From assembly GCA_000023405.1 (NCBI GenBank), contig CP001643.1, forward strand, positions 2,046,001 through 2,110,000: 64,000 bases of DNA, written 5' to 3'. Both the position numbers and the translations under genes were made by a program. Below are positions 23,409 through 32,281 of this stretch, one piece after another (the first letter of the stretch is position 1; each line of letters begins with the position of its first letter). This DNA is from Brachybacterium faecium DSM 4810 (GTDB lineage Bacteria > Actinomycetota > Actinomycetes > Actinomycetales > Dermabacteraceae). The notes beneath the pieces were generated by a model. It searched no databases and had not been told where the DNA came from. It saw only the letters and a program-made list of their open reading frames with translations.

Positions 23409-24527
23409 TCAGGCGAAGTGGTCGAAGCCCGCGCCGGAGATCGCCCGGCCCCCCAGCAGCACCGTCGGGCCCTCGGGGCCGCAGGGCCGGAAGCGGCCGA
23501 CCGGGCGGAAGCCCTGCGGCACCGCGTCCGGGGCGAAGGCGGCGAGCATGGCGTGCTCCTCGCCGCCGTGCAGCACCCAGTCCCATGGGTCGGCGTCGAG
23601 CTCCGCGGCGAGGGCGGTCAGCGGGGCGACGTCCGCCTCGAGCGCGGTGGGGTCGAGGTCGGCGGTGAGGCCCGAGGCGCGCGCGAGCCGGCCGCCGTCG
23701 CGCACCAGCCCGTCGGAGAGGTCCATCATCGCGTGCGCAGCGCGGCCGGCACCCCAGCCGAGCGAGAGGTCCGGCTCCGGGGCGTCGTGCCACTGCACGA
23801 GCTCGGCGGCCGACGGCTCCTGGATGCCGCCGAGCACGATCGTCGGCCGGCCGCCGCGCGGGGTGCGCAGCAGCACCCGCCCGCTGAGCACCAGGGCGAG
23901 GCCGGCGGCCGAGCGGCCCAGGCGCGGGGAGCCGATCGCGAGGACGTCCCCGGCCCGGGCGCCGGAGCGCCGCACCGGCGCCTGCTCGAGCGGCAGGGAT
24001 CCCAGCGCGGTGACCGTGACGGTGAGGCGGTCGGCGCGGCCGAGGTCCCCGCCCACGAGGCTCGCGCCCTCGGCCTCGGCGCGGGCGGTGAGCCCGATCG
24101 TGAGCTCCTCGAAGACGGCGGGCGCGGTGGAGGCCGGGGCGGAGATCGCCGAGACCAGGGCGAGGGGCCTGGCACCCATCGCGGCGACGTCGGCGAGGTT
24201 CTGCACCGCGGCCTTGCGGCCGATCCAGCGGGCGGTGGTGGTGTGGGGCAGGAAGTCGAAGCCCTCGACGAGGGTGTCGGTGGTCGCCACCAGCCGCGGG
24301 GAGGGCAGGCTCACCACGGCGGCGTCATCGCCCGGGCCCACCTCGACCTCCGGCCCGAGGGTGAGGTGCGGGAGCATGCGCGCCAGGAGCGCCGCCTCCC
24401 CCGCACCCGCCTCGGCAGGGGCGGTGCTGCGCTCTCGCGATGTCGCGGTGCCGTGCTCGTGCGTCCTCGCGGCGCCGGGCTCGTGCGGGGTCTCGGGGGT
24501 GCTGCCGGGGGGTGTCTCGCCTGCCAT
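23409..24527 (-). CDS. thiL: Thiamine-monophosphate kinase
   Basis: Last step of thiamine diphosphate synthesis: ATP-dependent phosphorylation of thiamine monophosphate. 372 residues. The metal-binding motif GPGDDAAVV, the GGDLGRAD motif and MMDLSDGLVRDGGRLA are present. The first 40 residues are a Glu/Pro/His-rich extension (THEHGTATSRE) not needed for the fold, so a start nearer residue 40 is possible. It is transcribed away from the DUF3515 gene; thiL-DUF3515-ddl neighbourhood is conserved in actinobacteria. Confidence 0.93.
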   Translation of the reverse strand: MAGETPPGSTPETPHEPGAARTHEHGTATSRERSTAPAEAGAGEAALLARMLPHLTLGPEVEVGPGDDAAVVSLPSPRLVATTDTLVEGFDFLPHTTTARWIGRKAAVQNLADVAAMGARPLALVSAISAPASTAPAVFEELTIGLTARAEAEGASLVGGDLGRADRLTVTVTALGSLPLEQAPVRRSGARAGDVLAIGSPRLGRSAAGLALVLSGRVLLRTPRGGRPTIVLGGIQEPSAAELVQWHDAPEPDLSLGWGAGRAAHAMMDLSDGLVRDGGRLARASGLTADLDPTALEADVAPLTALAAELDADPWDWVLHGGEEHAMLAAFAPDAVPQGFRPVGRFRPCGPEGPTVLLGGRAISGAGFDHFA

Positions 24528-24590
24528 GTGCCCAGTCTGCCGGACCTGCCGCCCGCGCCGGTCGCCGGAGGTTCCCGGTAGGCTCCTGGG

Positions 24591-25088
24591 GTGCTCCGTT
24601 CCCGCCTGCTCGCCCTGCCCGCCGCCGGCCTGATGGCCCTCGGCGTGGTCTCCTGCGGCGCCGTCCAGGTGCCTCCCGCCCCCGACGCCACGGACCCCGT
24701 CTGCGCCGACATCATGCTCGGTGCGCCGCCCGAGGTGCTGGGCCTGGAACGGGTGGAGACCTCGAGCCAGGGCACCGCCGCGTGGGGCAGCGGGGACACG
24801 ACGGTGGTGATGCGCTGCGGTGCCACCCCGCCCGGTCCGACCACGGACATGTGCACCACGCTCACCGACGGCAACGGGGTGGAGGTCGACTGGATCGTGC
24901 GCGACCTCGAGGACGGGATGTTCCTCTACACCACCTACGGCCGCGAGCCCGCGATCGACGTGACGGTGCCGCACGCGGCCGCACCGGACCAGCCCTCGGG
25001 GGCGGCGCTCGACCTCACCCAGCTGATCTCCCGGAACATCGAGGCGACGGACTACTGCATCGGCCCCGGGGAGGACGCGGAGGGCTAG
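24591..25088 (+). CDS. DUF3515 family lipoprotein
   Basis: 165 residues from GTG 24591. The N-terminus is a lipoprotein signal: Arg-rich start, hydrophobic LLALPAAGLMALGV, then lipobox VSCG with the modified Cys at about residue 22. The mature domain has three more Cys (CADIM, MRCGA, DMCTT) plus one near the end (DYCIG), probably disulfide-bonded outside the cell. Function unknown; the family usually lies next to thiL and ddl, as here. It is convergent with ddl (3-base gap). Confidence 0.85.
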   Translation: MLRSRLLALPAAGLMALGVVSCGAVQVPPAPDATDPVCADIMLGAPPEVLGLERVETSSQGTAAWGSGDTTVVMRCGATPPGPTTDMCTTLTDGNGVEVDWIVRDLEDGMFLYTTYGREPAIDVTVPHAAAPDQPSGAALDLTQLISRNIEATDYCIGPGEDAEG

Positions 25089-25091
25089 CCC

Positions 25092-26207
25092 TCAGCGCGC
25101 GCCGAGACGCCGGGAGCGGGCCTGCTCGATCAGCTCCGCGATGAGATCCGCGTAGCTGAGGCCCATGTTCTCCCACAGCACCGGGAACATCGAGTACGGG
25201 GTGAAGCCGGGCATCGTGTTGACCTCGTTGATGAGCACCCGATGATCGGAGGTGACGAACATGTCCACCCGTGCCAGGCCCTCGAGCCCGAGCGCGCGGA
25301 AGGCGCGGCAGGAGGTCTCGCGGACCTCCTCGAGCACGGCGTCAGGCAGCGCCGCGGGCACGTCGATGCTCACCGTGCCCTTGCCGAAATACTTCGCCTC
25401 GTAGTCGTAGAACTCGAGGTCCCGGCCCACCTTCACCTCGCCGGGCAGCGTGGTGCTCGGCTCCTGGCGATCCGCGCCCTGGAGCACCCCGCACTCGACC
25501 TCGCGCGCGTCCAGCCCCTCCTCGACGAGCACCTTGGGGTCCTCGGCGAAGGCCTCCTTCATCGCGGCCTCGAGCTGTGCGGGATCGGTCACCCGGGTCA
25601 CGCCGAGGCTCGAGCCGGCCCGAGCGGGCTTGACGAACCAGGGCAGCGGATGGTTCCGGCGCAGGTAGGTGGCCACGCGGTGCGATTCCTCCGCCCAGCG
25701 GTCCTCGTGCACCACGATGCCGGGGGCGCAGTCGAGCCCGGCGGCGCGCAGCACGAGCTTCGTGGCCGCCTTGTCCATCGCGGCGGCGGAGGCGAGCACC
25801 CCGCTGCCCACGTAGGGGATGTCGAGCATCTCGAGCATGCCCTGGACGGTCCCGTCCTCCCCGTACACGCCGTGCAGGAGGGGCCAGAACACGTCGACGT
25901 CCGCGAGGTCCTGGATCAAGCCGTCGCGCACGGTGCGCAGCGTGATCCGCTCGCCCGGGCGGTGGCGCGAGTGCGGCAGCAGCACCTCGTTGCCGCTGGG
26001 ATCGATCTCCGGGGCGCGCCCGTCGACCAGGGTCCAGTCGCTGGGGTCGTCGGAGACGTGCAGCCAGCGGCCCTCGCGGGTGATGCCGAGGGCGATCACC
26101 TCGAAGCGCTCGCGATCGATCGCGGCGAGGATGCCGCCGGCGGTGACGCACGAGATGCCGTGCTCGCCGCTGCGGCCGCCGAACAGGAGGGCGACGGTGG
26201 TTCTCAT
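25092..26207 (-). CDS. ddl: D-alanine--D-alanine ligase
   Basis: ATP-grasp enzyme joining two D-alanines for peptidoglycan. 371 residues. The N-terminal LLFGGRSGEHGISCVTA, central WFVKPARAGSSLGVTRV and C-terminal INEVNTMPGFTPYSMFP motifs are complete. ATG 26207 gives the canonical MRTTVALLFGG start; the upstream frame extension is a shadow. It is followed upstream on the same strand by gpsA with a 13-base gap. Residues near LCDG-type binding loops do not show the vancomycin-resistance (Van ligase) pattern. Confidence 0.96.
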   Translation of the reverse strand: MRTTVALLFGGRSGEHGISCVTAGGILAAIDRERFEVIALGITREGRWLHVSDDPSDWTLVDGRAPEIDPSGNEVLLPHSRHRPGERITLRTVRDGLIQDLADVDVFWPLLHGVYGEDGTVQGMLEMLDIPYVGSGVLASAAAMDKAATKLVLRAAGLDCAPGIVVHEDRWAEESHRVATYLRRNHPLPWFVKPARAGSSLGVTRVTDPAQLEAAMKEAFAEDPKVLVEEGLDAREVECGVLQGADRQEPSTTLPGEVKVGRDLEFYDYEAKYFGKGTVSIDVPAALPDAVLEEVRETSCRAFRALGLEGLARVDMFVTSDHRVLINEVNTMPGFTPYSMFPVLWENMGLSYADLIAELIEQARSRRLGAR

Positions 26208-26220
26208 ACGCAGAGGATAT

Positions 26221-27291
26221 TCACTCCGGCCGGACCGAGCGAGACAGCAGGGCCGTGGTGACCTCGTCGATCCGCGCACCATGGTCCACGACGGCGACGA
26301 CGGCGCGCGTGATCGGCATGTCCACCCCGAGCCGGGAGGCGAGGTCCGCGACCGCCCGCGCGGTGGCGACGCCCTCGGCCGTCTGCCCCACCTCCGCGGC
26401 CGCGGCGGTGACGTCGAGCCCCCTCCCGAGGGCGAGGCCGAGGCGATGGTTGCGGCTCAGCGGGGAGGCGCACGTGGCCACCAGGTCGCCCATCCCGGCG
26501 AGCCCGGCGAAGGTCTCCCGGCGCCCGCCCAGCGCGATGCCGAGGCGGGTGATCTCCGCGAGGCCGCGGGTCATGAGGGACGCGGTGGTGTTGTGGCCGT
26601 GGCCCAGCCCGGCGGCGGCGCCGACGGCGATCGCGATGACGTTCTTCACCGCACCGGCGATCTCCACCCCGACCACGTCCGTCGAGGTGTAGGCGCGCAG
26701 GTAGGGCGCATCGCACCATCCGGCGAACAGATCGGCGAGATCCTGCGAGGGGGCGGCGACGACGCTCGCGCACGGGCGGCGTGCGGCGATTTCCGCCGAG
26801 AGGTTCGGTCCCGAGAGCACCCCGAGGCGGGCGGGGTCCACTCCCCCGGCCGCGGCGATCACCTCGCTGATGCGCGCGTCGGTGCCGCGCTCGATGCCCT
26901 TGGTCAGCGACAGCACGGGGAGCTCGGGCAGGGCGGGCCATGCCGCGAGGGTGCCGCGCAGCGCCTGGGCCGGGATCGCGATCACCACCCCGTCGGCCCC
27001 CTCGAGGGCCTCCTCGGGGCGGGAAGCGGCGCGGATCGACTCCGGCAGGAGGAGATCGGGCAGGTAGGCGCTGTTGCGGTGCTCCTGGCGGATCTCGCGC
27101 GCGATCTCCTCGCGGCGGGCCCAGAGCATCACCTCGGCGCCGGAATCGGCGAGGACCTGGGCGAAGGTGGTGCCCCAGCTGCCGGCGCCGAGCACGGCCA
27201 GGCGGGGCCGAGAGGGCGGGACGGGCGCCTCGGGCGGGGCGGGCGGGTGTGTCGCGGCGGGCCGGTGTGTCGGGGCGGGCGGGTCGATCAT
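26221..27291 (-). CDS. gpsA: Glycerol-3-phosphate dehydrogenase (NAD(P)+)
   Basis: Makes sn-glycerol 3-phosphate from dihydroxyacetone phosphate for phospholipids. 356 residues. The Rossmann motif LAVLGAGSWGTTFAQVLAD starts near residue 31, and the catalytic-lysine motifs SLTKGIE and IAGAVKNVIAIAVG are present. An approximately 28-residue Pro/Thr/His-rich extension precedes the fold. The start overlaps the plsC stop (ATGA), pairing the enzyme with the acyltransferase that uses its product. Confidence 0.95.
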   Translation of the reverse strand: MIDPPAPTHRPAATHPPAPPEAPVPPSRPRLAVLGAGSWGTTFAQVLADSGAEVMLWARREEIAREIRQEHRNSAYLPDLLLPESIRAASRPEEALEGADGVVIAIPAQALRGTLAAWPALPELPVLSLTKGIERGTDARISEVIAAAGGVDPARLGVLSGPNLSAEIAARRPCASVVAAPSQDLADLFAGWCDAPYLRAYTSTDVVGVEIAGAVKNVIAIAVGAAAGLGHGHNTTASLMTRGLAEITRLGIALGGRRETFAGLAGMGDLVATCASPLSRNHRLGLALGRGLDVTAAAAEVGQTAEGVATARAVADLASRLGVDMPITRAVVAVVDHGARIDEVTTALLSRSVRPE

Positions 27292-28091
27292 GAGGTCTGC
27301 CTCCAGGCTCGGTAGCCGCGCTGCGGGCGTCCCACCTCGGGGCGGTGGGCGTCCCGTCGGCCGTCGTGCAGCACGGTCGGCGCCTGCTCTCCACGCAGCT
27401 CGCCGAGCAGCGCGGCGATGCGGGCCATGAGCTCCTCGGTGACGCGCAGCGCCGCCTGCTGGGTGGTCTCGCCCGGGCGGACCGCGACGGTGAACGGCTC
27501 CCCCACCAGCATCTGCACGCGCCGCCCGGGGCGGGGTCGCGGCAAGGGCGAGCCGACGGGCCACAGGGCGCGGCCGCCCCAGGTCGCGATCGGCAGCAGC
27601 GGCGCTCCCGTCTCCAGGGCGAGCCGGGCCGCGCCGAGGCGGGCCCGCATCGGCCACAGCTCCCGATCCCGGGTGTAGGTGCCCTCGGGGAAGATCATGA
27701 GCAGCTCCCCGCGGGCCAGCGCGGCGCGGGCGTCGGTGAGGGCGTCGCCGCTGCGGGTGGTGCCGCGGCGCACCGGGATCTGCCGGGCGCCGCGCAGCAG
27801 CGCGCCCAGCACCGGCAGGCGGAACAGCGACTCCTTGGCGAGGAACCGCGGGGCGATGCCCGAGGCCTGCAGCAGGTGGCCGTAGCCGAAGGGGTCGAAG
27901 GCGCTGAGGTGGTTGCCGCAGGCGATCACCGGCCCGCTCGCCGGGAAGTGCTCGGTGCCCTGCCAGCGCGGGCGGGCGAGGAGGGTGAGCAGGGGCCGCA
28001 GCGGGAGCTGGGCGAGATCGATGACCGCTCCGGCGCGGCGCGGCGGGATCCGGGCGGTGCCCACGTCCCAGCTGCGCAGCAGGCCGGTCAT
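27288..28091 (-). CDS. plsC: 1-acyl-sn-glycerol-3-phosphate acyltransferase family protein
   Basis: Membrane-associated acyltransferase of phospholipid synthesis. 267 residues. The HX4D catalytic motif is NHLSAFDPFG (about residues 57-66) and the glycerol-phosphate motif is FPEGTYTRDREL (about 134). An Arg-rich tail (DGRRDAHRPEVGRPQRG) follows. It is locked by ATGA overlaps to gpsA downstream and to the unknown gene upstream. Confidence 0.92.
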   Translation of the reverse strand: MTGLLRSWDVGTARIPPRRAGAVIDLAQLPLRPLLTLLARPRWQGTEHFPASGPVIACGNHLSAFDPFGYGHLLQASGIAPRFLAKESLFRLPVLGALLRGARQIPVRRGTTRSGDALTDARAALARGELLMIFPEGTYTRDRELWPMRARLGAARLALETGAPLLPIATWGGRALWPVGSPLPRPRPGRRVQMLVGEPFTVAVRPGETTQQAALRVTEELMARIAALLGELRGEQAPTVLHDGRRDAHRPEVGRPQRGYRAWRQTS

Positions 28092-28621
28092 CGCCCCGCG
28101 GCGGGGCCCCGGCCGAGCGCCCTGCGCGAGACCTGCCCGGTCAGCGACGCCGCGCGCGGGTCTCCCGCGAGGGCGCGGCGGCGCAGGGTGGTGGGGGCGC
28201 GGCGGGCGAGGGTGTTGACGGCGGCGGCGTGCATGAGCCGGCGCGGGGCGAAGGCGAGCCGCCCGCGCACCGAGCGGTACTTCACCGCGGTGGTCACCTG
28301 GAGCAGCTCGCCGCCGGGCAGCAGCGCGACCCCGATGCGCACGGTGAGCTTGTCGTCGTCGTCGATGATCAGCGCCTCGGAGCCGACCACCTCCTCCGCC
28401 ACGAACTCCTTCTGCGGCGGGGGCACCATGTCGAACAGGCGCACCGTCTCATCGCGCAGGGCGCGCAGGCCCCGCGAGGTCAGCGGCGAGTTCTCGTGGG
28501 CGAAGATCGCCTCGGCCCAGACCCTCGGATCGGTCTCCTCGACCCCGCCGGTGGGGACGATCACCACATCGCAGTAGTCCGGGATAGGGATGTCGCGCAG
28601 CGCGAGGGAGCTGGCCGTCAT
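28088..28621 (-). CDS. Conserved-looking protein of unknown function in the murA-plsC operon
   Basis: 177 residues with no family I recognise confidently. The N-terminal half is acidic with DYCDVVIVPTGGVEETDPRVWA. The middle has VRIGVALLPGGELLQVTTAVKYRSVRGRLAF, and the end is Arg/Ala-rich and helical. The strand-rich middle and the position of VRGRLAFAPRRLMHA recall DUF2867/SRPBCC-like proteins, only as a weak guess. No signal peptide or helix long enough for a membrane span. Four-base overlaps with murA upstream and plsC downstream tie it to envelope synthesis. Confidence 0.7.
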   Translation of the reverse strand: MTASSLALRDIPIPDYCDVVIVPTGGVEETDPRVWAEAIFAHENSPLTSRGLRALRDETVRLFDMVPPPQKEFVAEEVVGSEALIIDDDDKLTVRIGVALLPGGELLQVTTAVKYRSVRGRLAFAPRRLMHAAAVNTLARRAPTTLRRRALAGDPRAASLTGQVSRRALGRGPAAGR

Positions 28622-29940
28622 CGCCCCTCCTCCCAGTACTCGGCGCCGAGGGCGGAGAGCTTCTCGCGGAAGGACTCGTAGCCGCGGTCGATGAGGTCGA
28701 TGCCGCGGATGGTGCTGGCGCCCTCCGCGCCGAGGGCGGCGATGAGATAGGAGAAGCCGCCGCGCAGATCGGGCACGGTGATGTCGGCGCTGTGGAGGGC
28801 GTGGGGGCCCGAGACCACCGCCGAGTGGTTGTAGTTGCTGCGCCCGAAGCGGCAGCTCGAGCCGCCCAGGCACTCGCGGTACACCTGGATGCGGGCGCCC
28901 ATGTCGTTCAGCGCGGAGGTGAAGCCGAGGCGGTTCTCGTAGACCGTCTCGTGGAGGATGGAGATGCCGTCCGCCTGGGTCAGCGCGACCACCAGCGGCT
29001 GCTGCCAGTCGGTCATGAAGCCGGGGTGCACGTCGGTCTCGAGCGCGATCGCGCGCAGCGGCGTGCCCGGGTGGAAGAAGCGGATGCCGTCCTCGCGGAT
29101 CTCGATCCCGCCGCCCACCCGGCGGAAGACGTTGAGGAAGGTCGCCATGGGCTTCTGCTGGGCGCCCCGCACGAACACGTCGCCCTGGGTGACCAGAGCG
29201 GCGCAGGCCCAGGACCCGGCCTCGATGCGGTCGGCCAGGGCCGTGTGCTCGTAGCCGCCCAGGGCGTCGACGCCCTCGATGGTGATGGTGCGGTCGGTCT
29301 GCAGGGAGATGAGCGCGCCCATCTTCTGCAGCACGGCGATGAGGTCCTCGATCTCGGGCTCGACCGCCGCATTGGTCAGCTCGGTGATGCCCTGCGCCCG
29401 CACGGCCGCGAGCAACACCTGCTCGGTGGCGCCGACGCTCGGGTACTCGAGGTGGATCTTGGTGCCCTTGAGGCCGTGCGGCGCGGTGATGTAGATGCCC
29501 ATCTCGCGCTTCTCGACGACCGCGCCGAAGCTGCGCAGCACATCCAGGTGGTAGTTGATCGGCCGGTCGCCGATCCGGCAGCCGCCGAGGTCGGGGATGA
29601 TCGCCTCGCCCAGGCGGTGCAGCAGCGGCCCGCAGAAGAGGATCGGGATGCGGGAGCTGCCGGCGTGCGCGTCGATGTCCGCCACATGGGCGCGCTCGAC
29701 GTTCGAGGGGTTCAGGTGCAGCGTGCCGCCCACGACGTCGTGCTCGATCTTGACGCCGTGGATCGACAGCAGCTTCGAGACGATGCGGACGTCGCTGATG
29801 TCGGGGACAGAGCGCAGGACGCTCGGCCCCTCGCCCAGCAGCGCGGCGACCATCGCCTTCGAGACCAGGTTCTTGGCGCCTCGGACGGTGATCTCGCCGT
29901 CGAGCGGGCGGCCGCCGCGCACATGGAAAGTCGAACTCAT
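28618..29940 (-). CDS. murA: UDP-N-acetylglucosamine 1-carboxyvinyltransferase
   Basis: First committed step of peptidoglycan synthesis: PEP transfer to UDP-GlcNAc. 440 residues. The Lys-Asn pair is in GAKNLVSKAMVAALLG (about 23). The PEP/fosfomycin-reactive Cys is kept in LGGCRIGDRP (about residue 119); some actinobacteria carry Asp there. The C-terminal DLRGGFSYLIAALGAEG is standard. ATG 29940 gives MSSTFHVRGG. It leads the run murA-unknown-plsC-gpsA-ddl. Confidence 0.96.
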   Translation of the reverse strand: MSSTFHVRGGRPLDGEITVRGAKNLVSKAMVAALLGEGPSVLRSVPDISDVRIVSKLLSIHGVKIEHDVVGGTLHLNPSNVERAHVADIDAHAGSSRIPILFCGPLLHRLGEAIIPDLGGCRIGDRPINYHLDVLRSFGAVVEKREMGIYITAPHGLKGTKIHLEYPSVGATEQVLLAAVRAQGITELTNAAVEPEIEDLIAVLQKMGALISLQTDRTITIEGVDALGGYEHTALADRIEAGSWACAALVTQGDVFVRGAQQKPMATFLNVFRRVGGGIEIREDGIRFFHPGTPLRAIALETDVHPGFMTDWQQPLVVALTQADGISILHETVYENRLGFTSALNDMGARIQVYRECLGGSSCRFGRSNYNHSAVVSGPHALHSADITVPDLRGGFSYLIAALGAEGASTIRGIDLIDRGYESFREKLSALGAEYWEEGR

Positions 29941-29959
29941 GGTGTCCTCGCCTCGATGG

Positions 29960-29980
29960 ACGGGCGTCGCCGACGCCCGT
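29960..29980 (-). terminator. 9-bp hairpin between leuD and murA
   Basis: ACGGGCGTC and GACGCCCGT pair perfectly around a 3-base loop, 20 bases before the murA start. It could be the end of the leuCD transcript or a structured murA leader. No T-tract follows, so the role is open. Confidence 0.45.
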
Positions 29981-30037
29981 ATCTGACCGGGTCACCATAC
30001 CGGAGCACGGTGCGCGCGGCCCGAGAGCTCCGAGACC

Positions 30038-30056
30038 CCCGCCGCGCCCCGGCGGG
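30038..30056 (-). terminator. Possible leuCD terminator
   Basis: CCCGCC (30038-30043) and GGCGGG (30051-30056) pair around a 7-base loop, 5 bases beyond the leuD stop. It is short, without a T-tract. Confidence 0.35.
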
Positions 30057-30061
30057 AGCCG

Positions 30062-30676
30062 TCAGGGGGTGTCGGCCGTGCGCGCCGGCAGGGTCTTCGG
30101 CATCCAGGCGGGTCGCGTCGCCTCGAAGTCGGTGATGTCCTGCTCGTGGCGGAGGGTCAGGCCGATGTCGTCCAGCCCCTCCATGAGGCGCCAGCGGGTG
30201 TAGTCGTCGATCTCGAAGCGGAAGGTCGCCTCACCGGCGTGGGCCTGCCGGTTCTCGAGATCGATCGTCACCTCGGTGCCGGGGTTCTCCTCGAGGATCT
30301 TCCACAGCTGCTCGAGATCGTCCTGGGACAGGATGCCCGCGACCAGGCCCTGCTTGCCGGCGTTGCCGCGGAAGATCTCCGCGAAGCGGGTGGAGAGCAC
30401 CGCCTTGAAGCCGTAGTCGCGCAGCGCCCAGACGGCGTGCTCGCGGGAGGAGCCGGTGCCGAAGTCGGGGCCGGCCACGAGCACCGAGCCCTTGGCGTAG
30501 GCGGGCTTGTTGAGCACGAACTCGGGGTCGTTCGTGCGCCAGGCGTTGAACAGGCCGTCGTCGAAGCCGGTCTTGGTGACGCGCTTTAGGTAGACGGCGG
30601 GGATGATCTGGTCGGTGTCGACGTTGCTGCGGCGCAGCGGGACGCCGATCCCGGTGTGGGTGGTGAAGGCTTCCAT
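30062..30676 (-). CDS. leuD: 3-isopropylmalate dehydratase small subunit
   Basis: Swivel-domain subunit of isopropylmalate isomerase. 204 residues. [16 protein letters not shown] and the substrate loop [17 protein letters not shown] are intact. ATG 30676 has AGGAG seven bases upstream. It lies 23 bases behind leuC, so the subunits are cotranscribed. Besides leucine it should also isomerise citramalate made by the CimA encoded at 51.5-53.1 kb. Confidence 0.97.
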   Translation of the reverse strand: MEAFTTHTGIGVPLRRSNVDTDQIIPAVYLKRVTKTGFDDGLFNAWRTNDPEFVLNKPAYAKGSVLVAGPDFGTGSSREHAVWALRDYGFKAVLSTRFAEIFRGNAGKQGLVAGILSQDDLEQLWKILEENPGTEVTIDLENRQAHAGEATFRFEIDDYTRWRLMEGLDDIGLTLRHEQDITDFEATRPAWMPKTLPARTADTP

Positions 30677-30699
30677 GGCGGAACTCCTGGTAGGGCGGG

Positions 30700-32139
30700 T
30701 CAGGCGACGGGCTGGAGGTCGGAGGGCGCGACGGGGGCGCCGAGGTCCGACGGGGAGGACAGGGTGCCGCGCACGGCGGTCGCGGCGGCCACGACGGGCG
30801 AGACCAGGTGGGTGCGCCCGCCCTTGCCCTGCCGGCCCTCGAAGTTGCGGTTGGAGGTCGAGGCGGCGCGCTCGCCCGGGGCGAGCTGATCGGGGTTCAT
30901 GCCCAGGCACATCGAGCAGCCCGCCTGGCGCCACTCGGCGCCGAAGGCGAGGAAGATCTCGTCGAGACCCTCCTGCTCGGCCTGCAGGCGCACCCGTGCC
31001 GAGCCCGGCACCACCAGGACGCGCACGTCAGGGTGCTTGGTGCGCCCCTCCAGCACGGAGGCGAAGGCGCGCAGGTCCTCGATGCGGCCGTTGGTGCACG
31101 AGCCCATGAAGACGGTGTCGACCTTGATGTCCTTCAGCGGCATGCCGGGGACGAGGTCCATGTACTCCAGCGCCCGCTCGGCGGCGTAGCGGTCGGTCTC
31201 GTCGACGAAGTCCTCGGGCGCGGGGACCTCGGCGGACAGCGGCAGCCCCTGGCCAGGGTTGGTGCCCCAGGTGACGAAGGGCTCGAGCTCATCGGCGTCG
31301 ATGACGACCTCGGCGTCGAAGGTCGCGTCGTCGTCCGTGCGCAGCGTCTTCCAGTACTCGACGGCCTCGTCCCAGTCCGCGCCCTGCGGGGCGTGCGGCC
31401 GGCCCTTGACGTACTCGAAGGTGGTCTCGTCCGGGGCGATCATGCCGGCGCGGGCGCCGGCTTCGATCGACATGTTGCAGATCGTCATCCGCCCCTCCAT
31501 GGACAGGGAGCGGATCGCCTCGCCGCGGTACTCGAGCACATAGCCCGCACCGCCGCCGGTGCCGATCTTCGCGATGACGGCGAGGATGATGTCCTTCGCG
31601 GTCACGCCCGGCTTGAGCGAGCCGGTGACGGTGACCGCCATGGTCTTGAAGGGGGTCAGCGGGAGGGTCTGCGTGGCCAGCACGTGCTCGACCTCGCTGG
31701 TGCCGATGCCGAAGGCGAGCGCGCCGAAGGCACCGTGGGTCGAGGTGTGGGAGTCGCCGCAGACCACGGTGATGCCCGGCATCGTCAGCCCCAGCTGCGG
31801 GCCCACGACGTGGACGATGCCCTGCTCCTTGTCGCCCAGCGGGTGGATGCGCACGCCGAACTCCTCGGCGTTGCGGCGCAGGGTCTCGATCTGGGTGCGG
31901 GAGGTGATGTCCGCGATCGGCTTGTCGATGTCGATCGTGGGGGTGTTGTGATCCTCCGTCGCGATCGTCTGGTCGATGCGGCGCGGCGCGCGGCCCTCCT
32001 GCCGCAGCCCGTCGAAGGCCTGCGGGCTGGTCACCTCGTGGAGCAGCTGGAGATCGATGTACAGAAGGTCCGGCTCGCCGTTCTCACCGCGACGGACCAC
32101 GTGATCCGCCCAGACCTTCTCCGCGAGAGTCCCCGCCAT
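30700..32139 (-). CDS. leuC: 3-isopropylmalate dehydratase large subunit
   Basis: Fe-S hydro-lyase converting 2- to 3-isopropylmalate. 479 residues. The [4Fe-4S] ligands are the Cys in [11 protein letters not shown] (about 347) and the pair in CSMCLGM (about 407-410). It begins [15 protein letters not shown], with GGAAGGA before ATG 32139. It is divergent from the IclR-type regulator gene across 142 bases. Confidence 0.97.
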   Translation of the reverse strand: MAGTLAEKVWADHVVRRGENGEPDLLYIDLQLLHEVTSPQAFDGLRQEGRAPRRIDQTIATEDHNTPTIDIDKPIADITSRTQIETLRRNAEEFGVRIHPLGDKEQGIVHVVGPQLGLTMPGITVVCGDSHTSTHGAFGALAFGIGTSEVEHVLATQTLPLTPFKTMAVTVTGSLKPGVTAKDIILAVIAKIGTGGGAGYVLEYRGEAIRSLSMEGRMTICNMSIEAGARAGMIAPDETTFEYVKGRPHAPQGADWDEAVEYWKTLRTDDDATFDAEVVIDADELEPFVTWGTNPGQGLPLSAEVPAPEDFVDETDRYAAERALEYMDLVPGMPLKDIKVDTVFMGSCTNGRIEDLRAFASVLEGRTKHPDVRVLVVPGSARVRLQAEQEGLDEIFLAFGAEWRQAGCSMCLGMNPDQLAPGERAASTSNRNFEGRQGKGGRTHLVSPVVAAATAVRGTLSSPSDLGAPVAPSDLQPVA

Positions 32140-32251
32140 GTCGATCCTTCCCTGTGCCCCTCGTGGGGGCGCGTGATGTGAGAGCTGAGTGGCGCTCGGG
32201 GTGCGAGCGCTCGCTCCATGGTGTGCGGGTCCACGATGCGATGCACTTGCG

Positions 32252-32266
32252 TCTCACAAAACAAGA
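32252..32266. promoter_or_regulatory. Candidate regulator site in the leuC/ltbR intergenic region
   Basis: TCTCACAAAACAAGA is an imperfect inverted repeat with an A-rich centre in an otherwise GC-rich 142-base divergent region. It lies 15 bases before the regulator's ATG and about 112 bases upstream of leuC. LtbR/NdgR regulators bind the leuCD promoter region in Corynebacterium and Streptomyces; that this is the site is inference. Confidence 0.35.
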
Positions 32267-32281
32267 CGGCAGTATCGAGCC

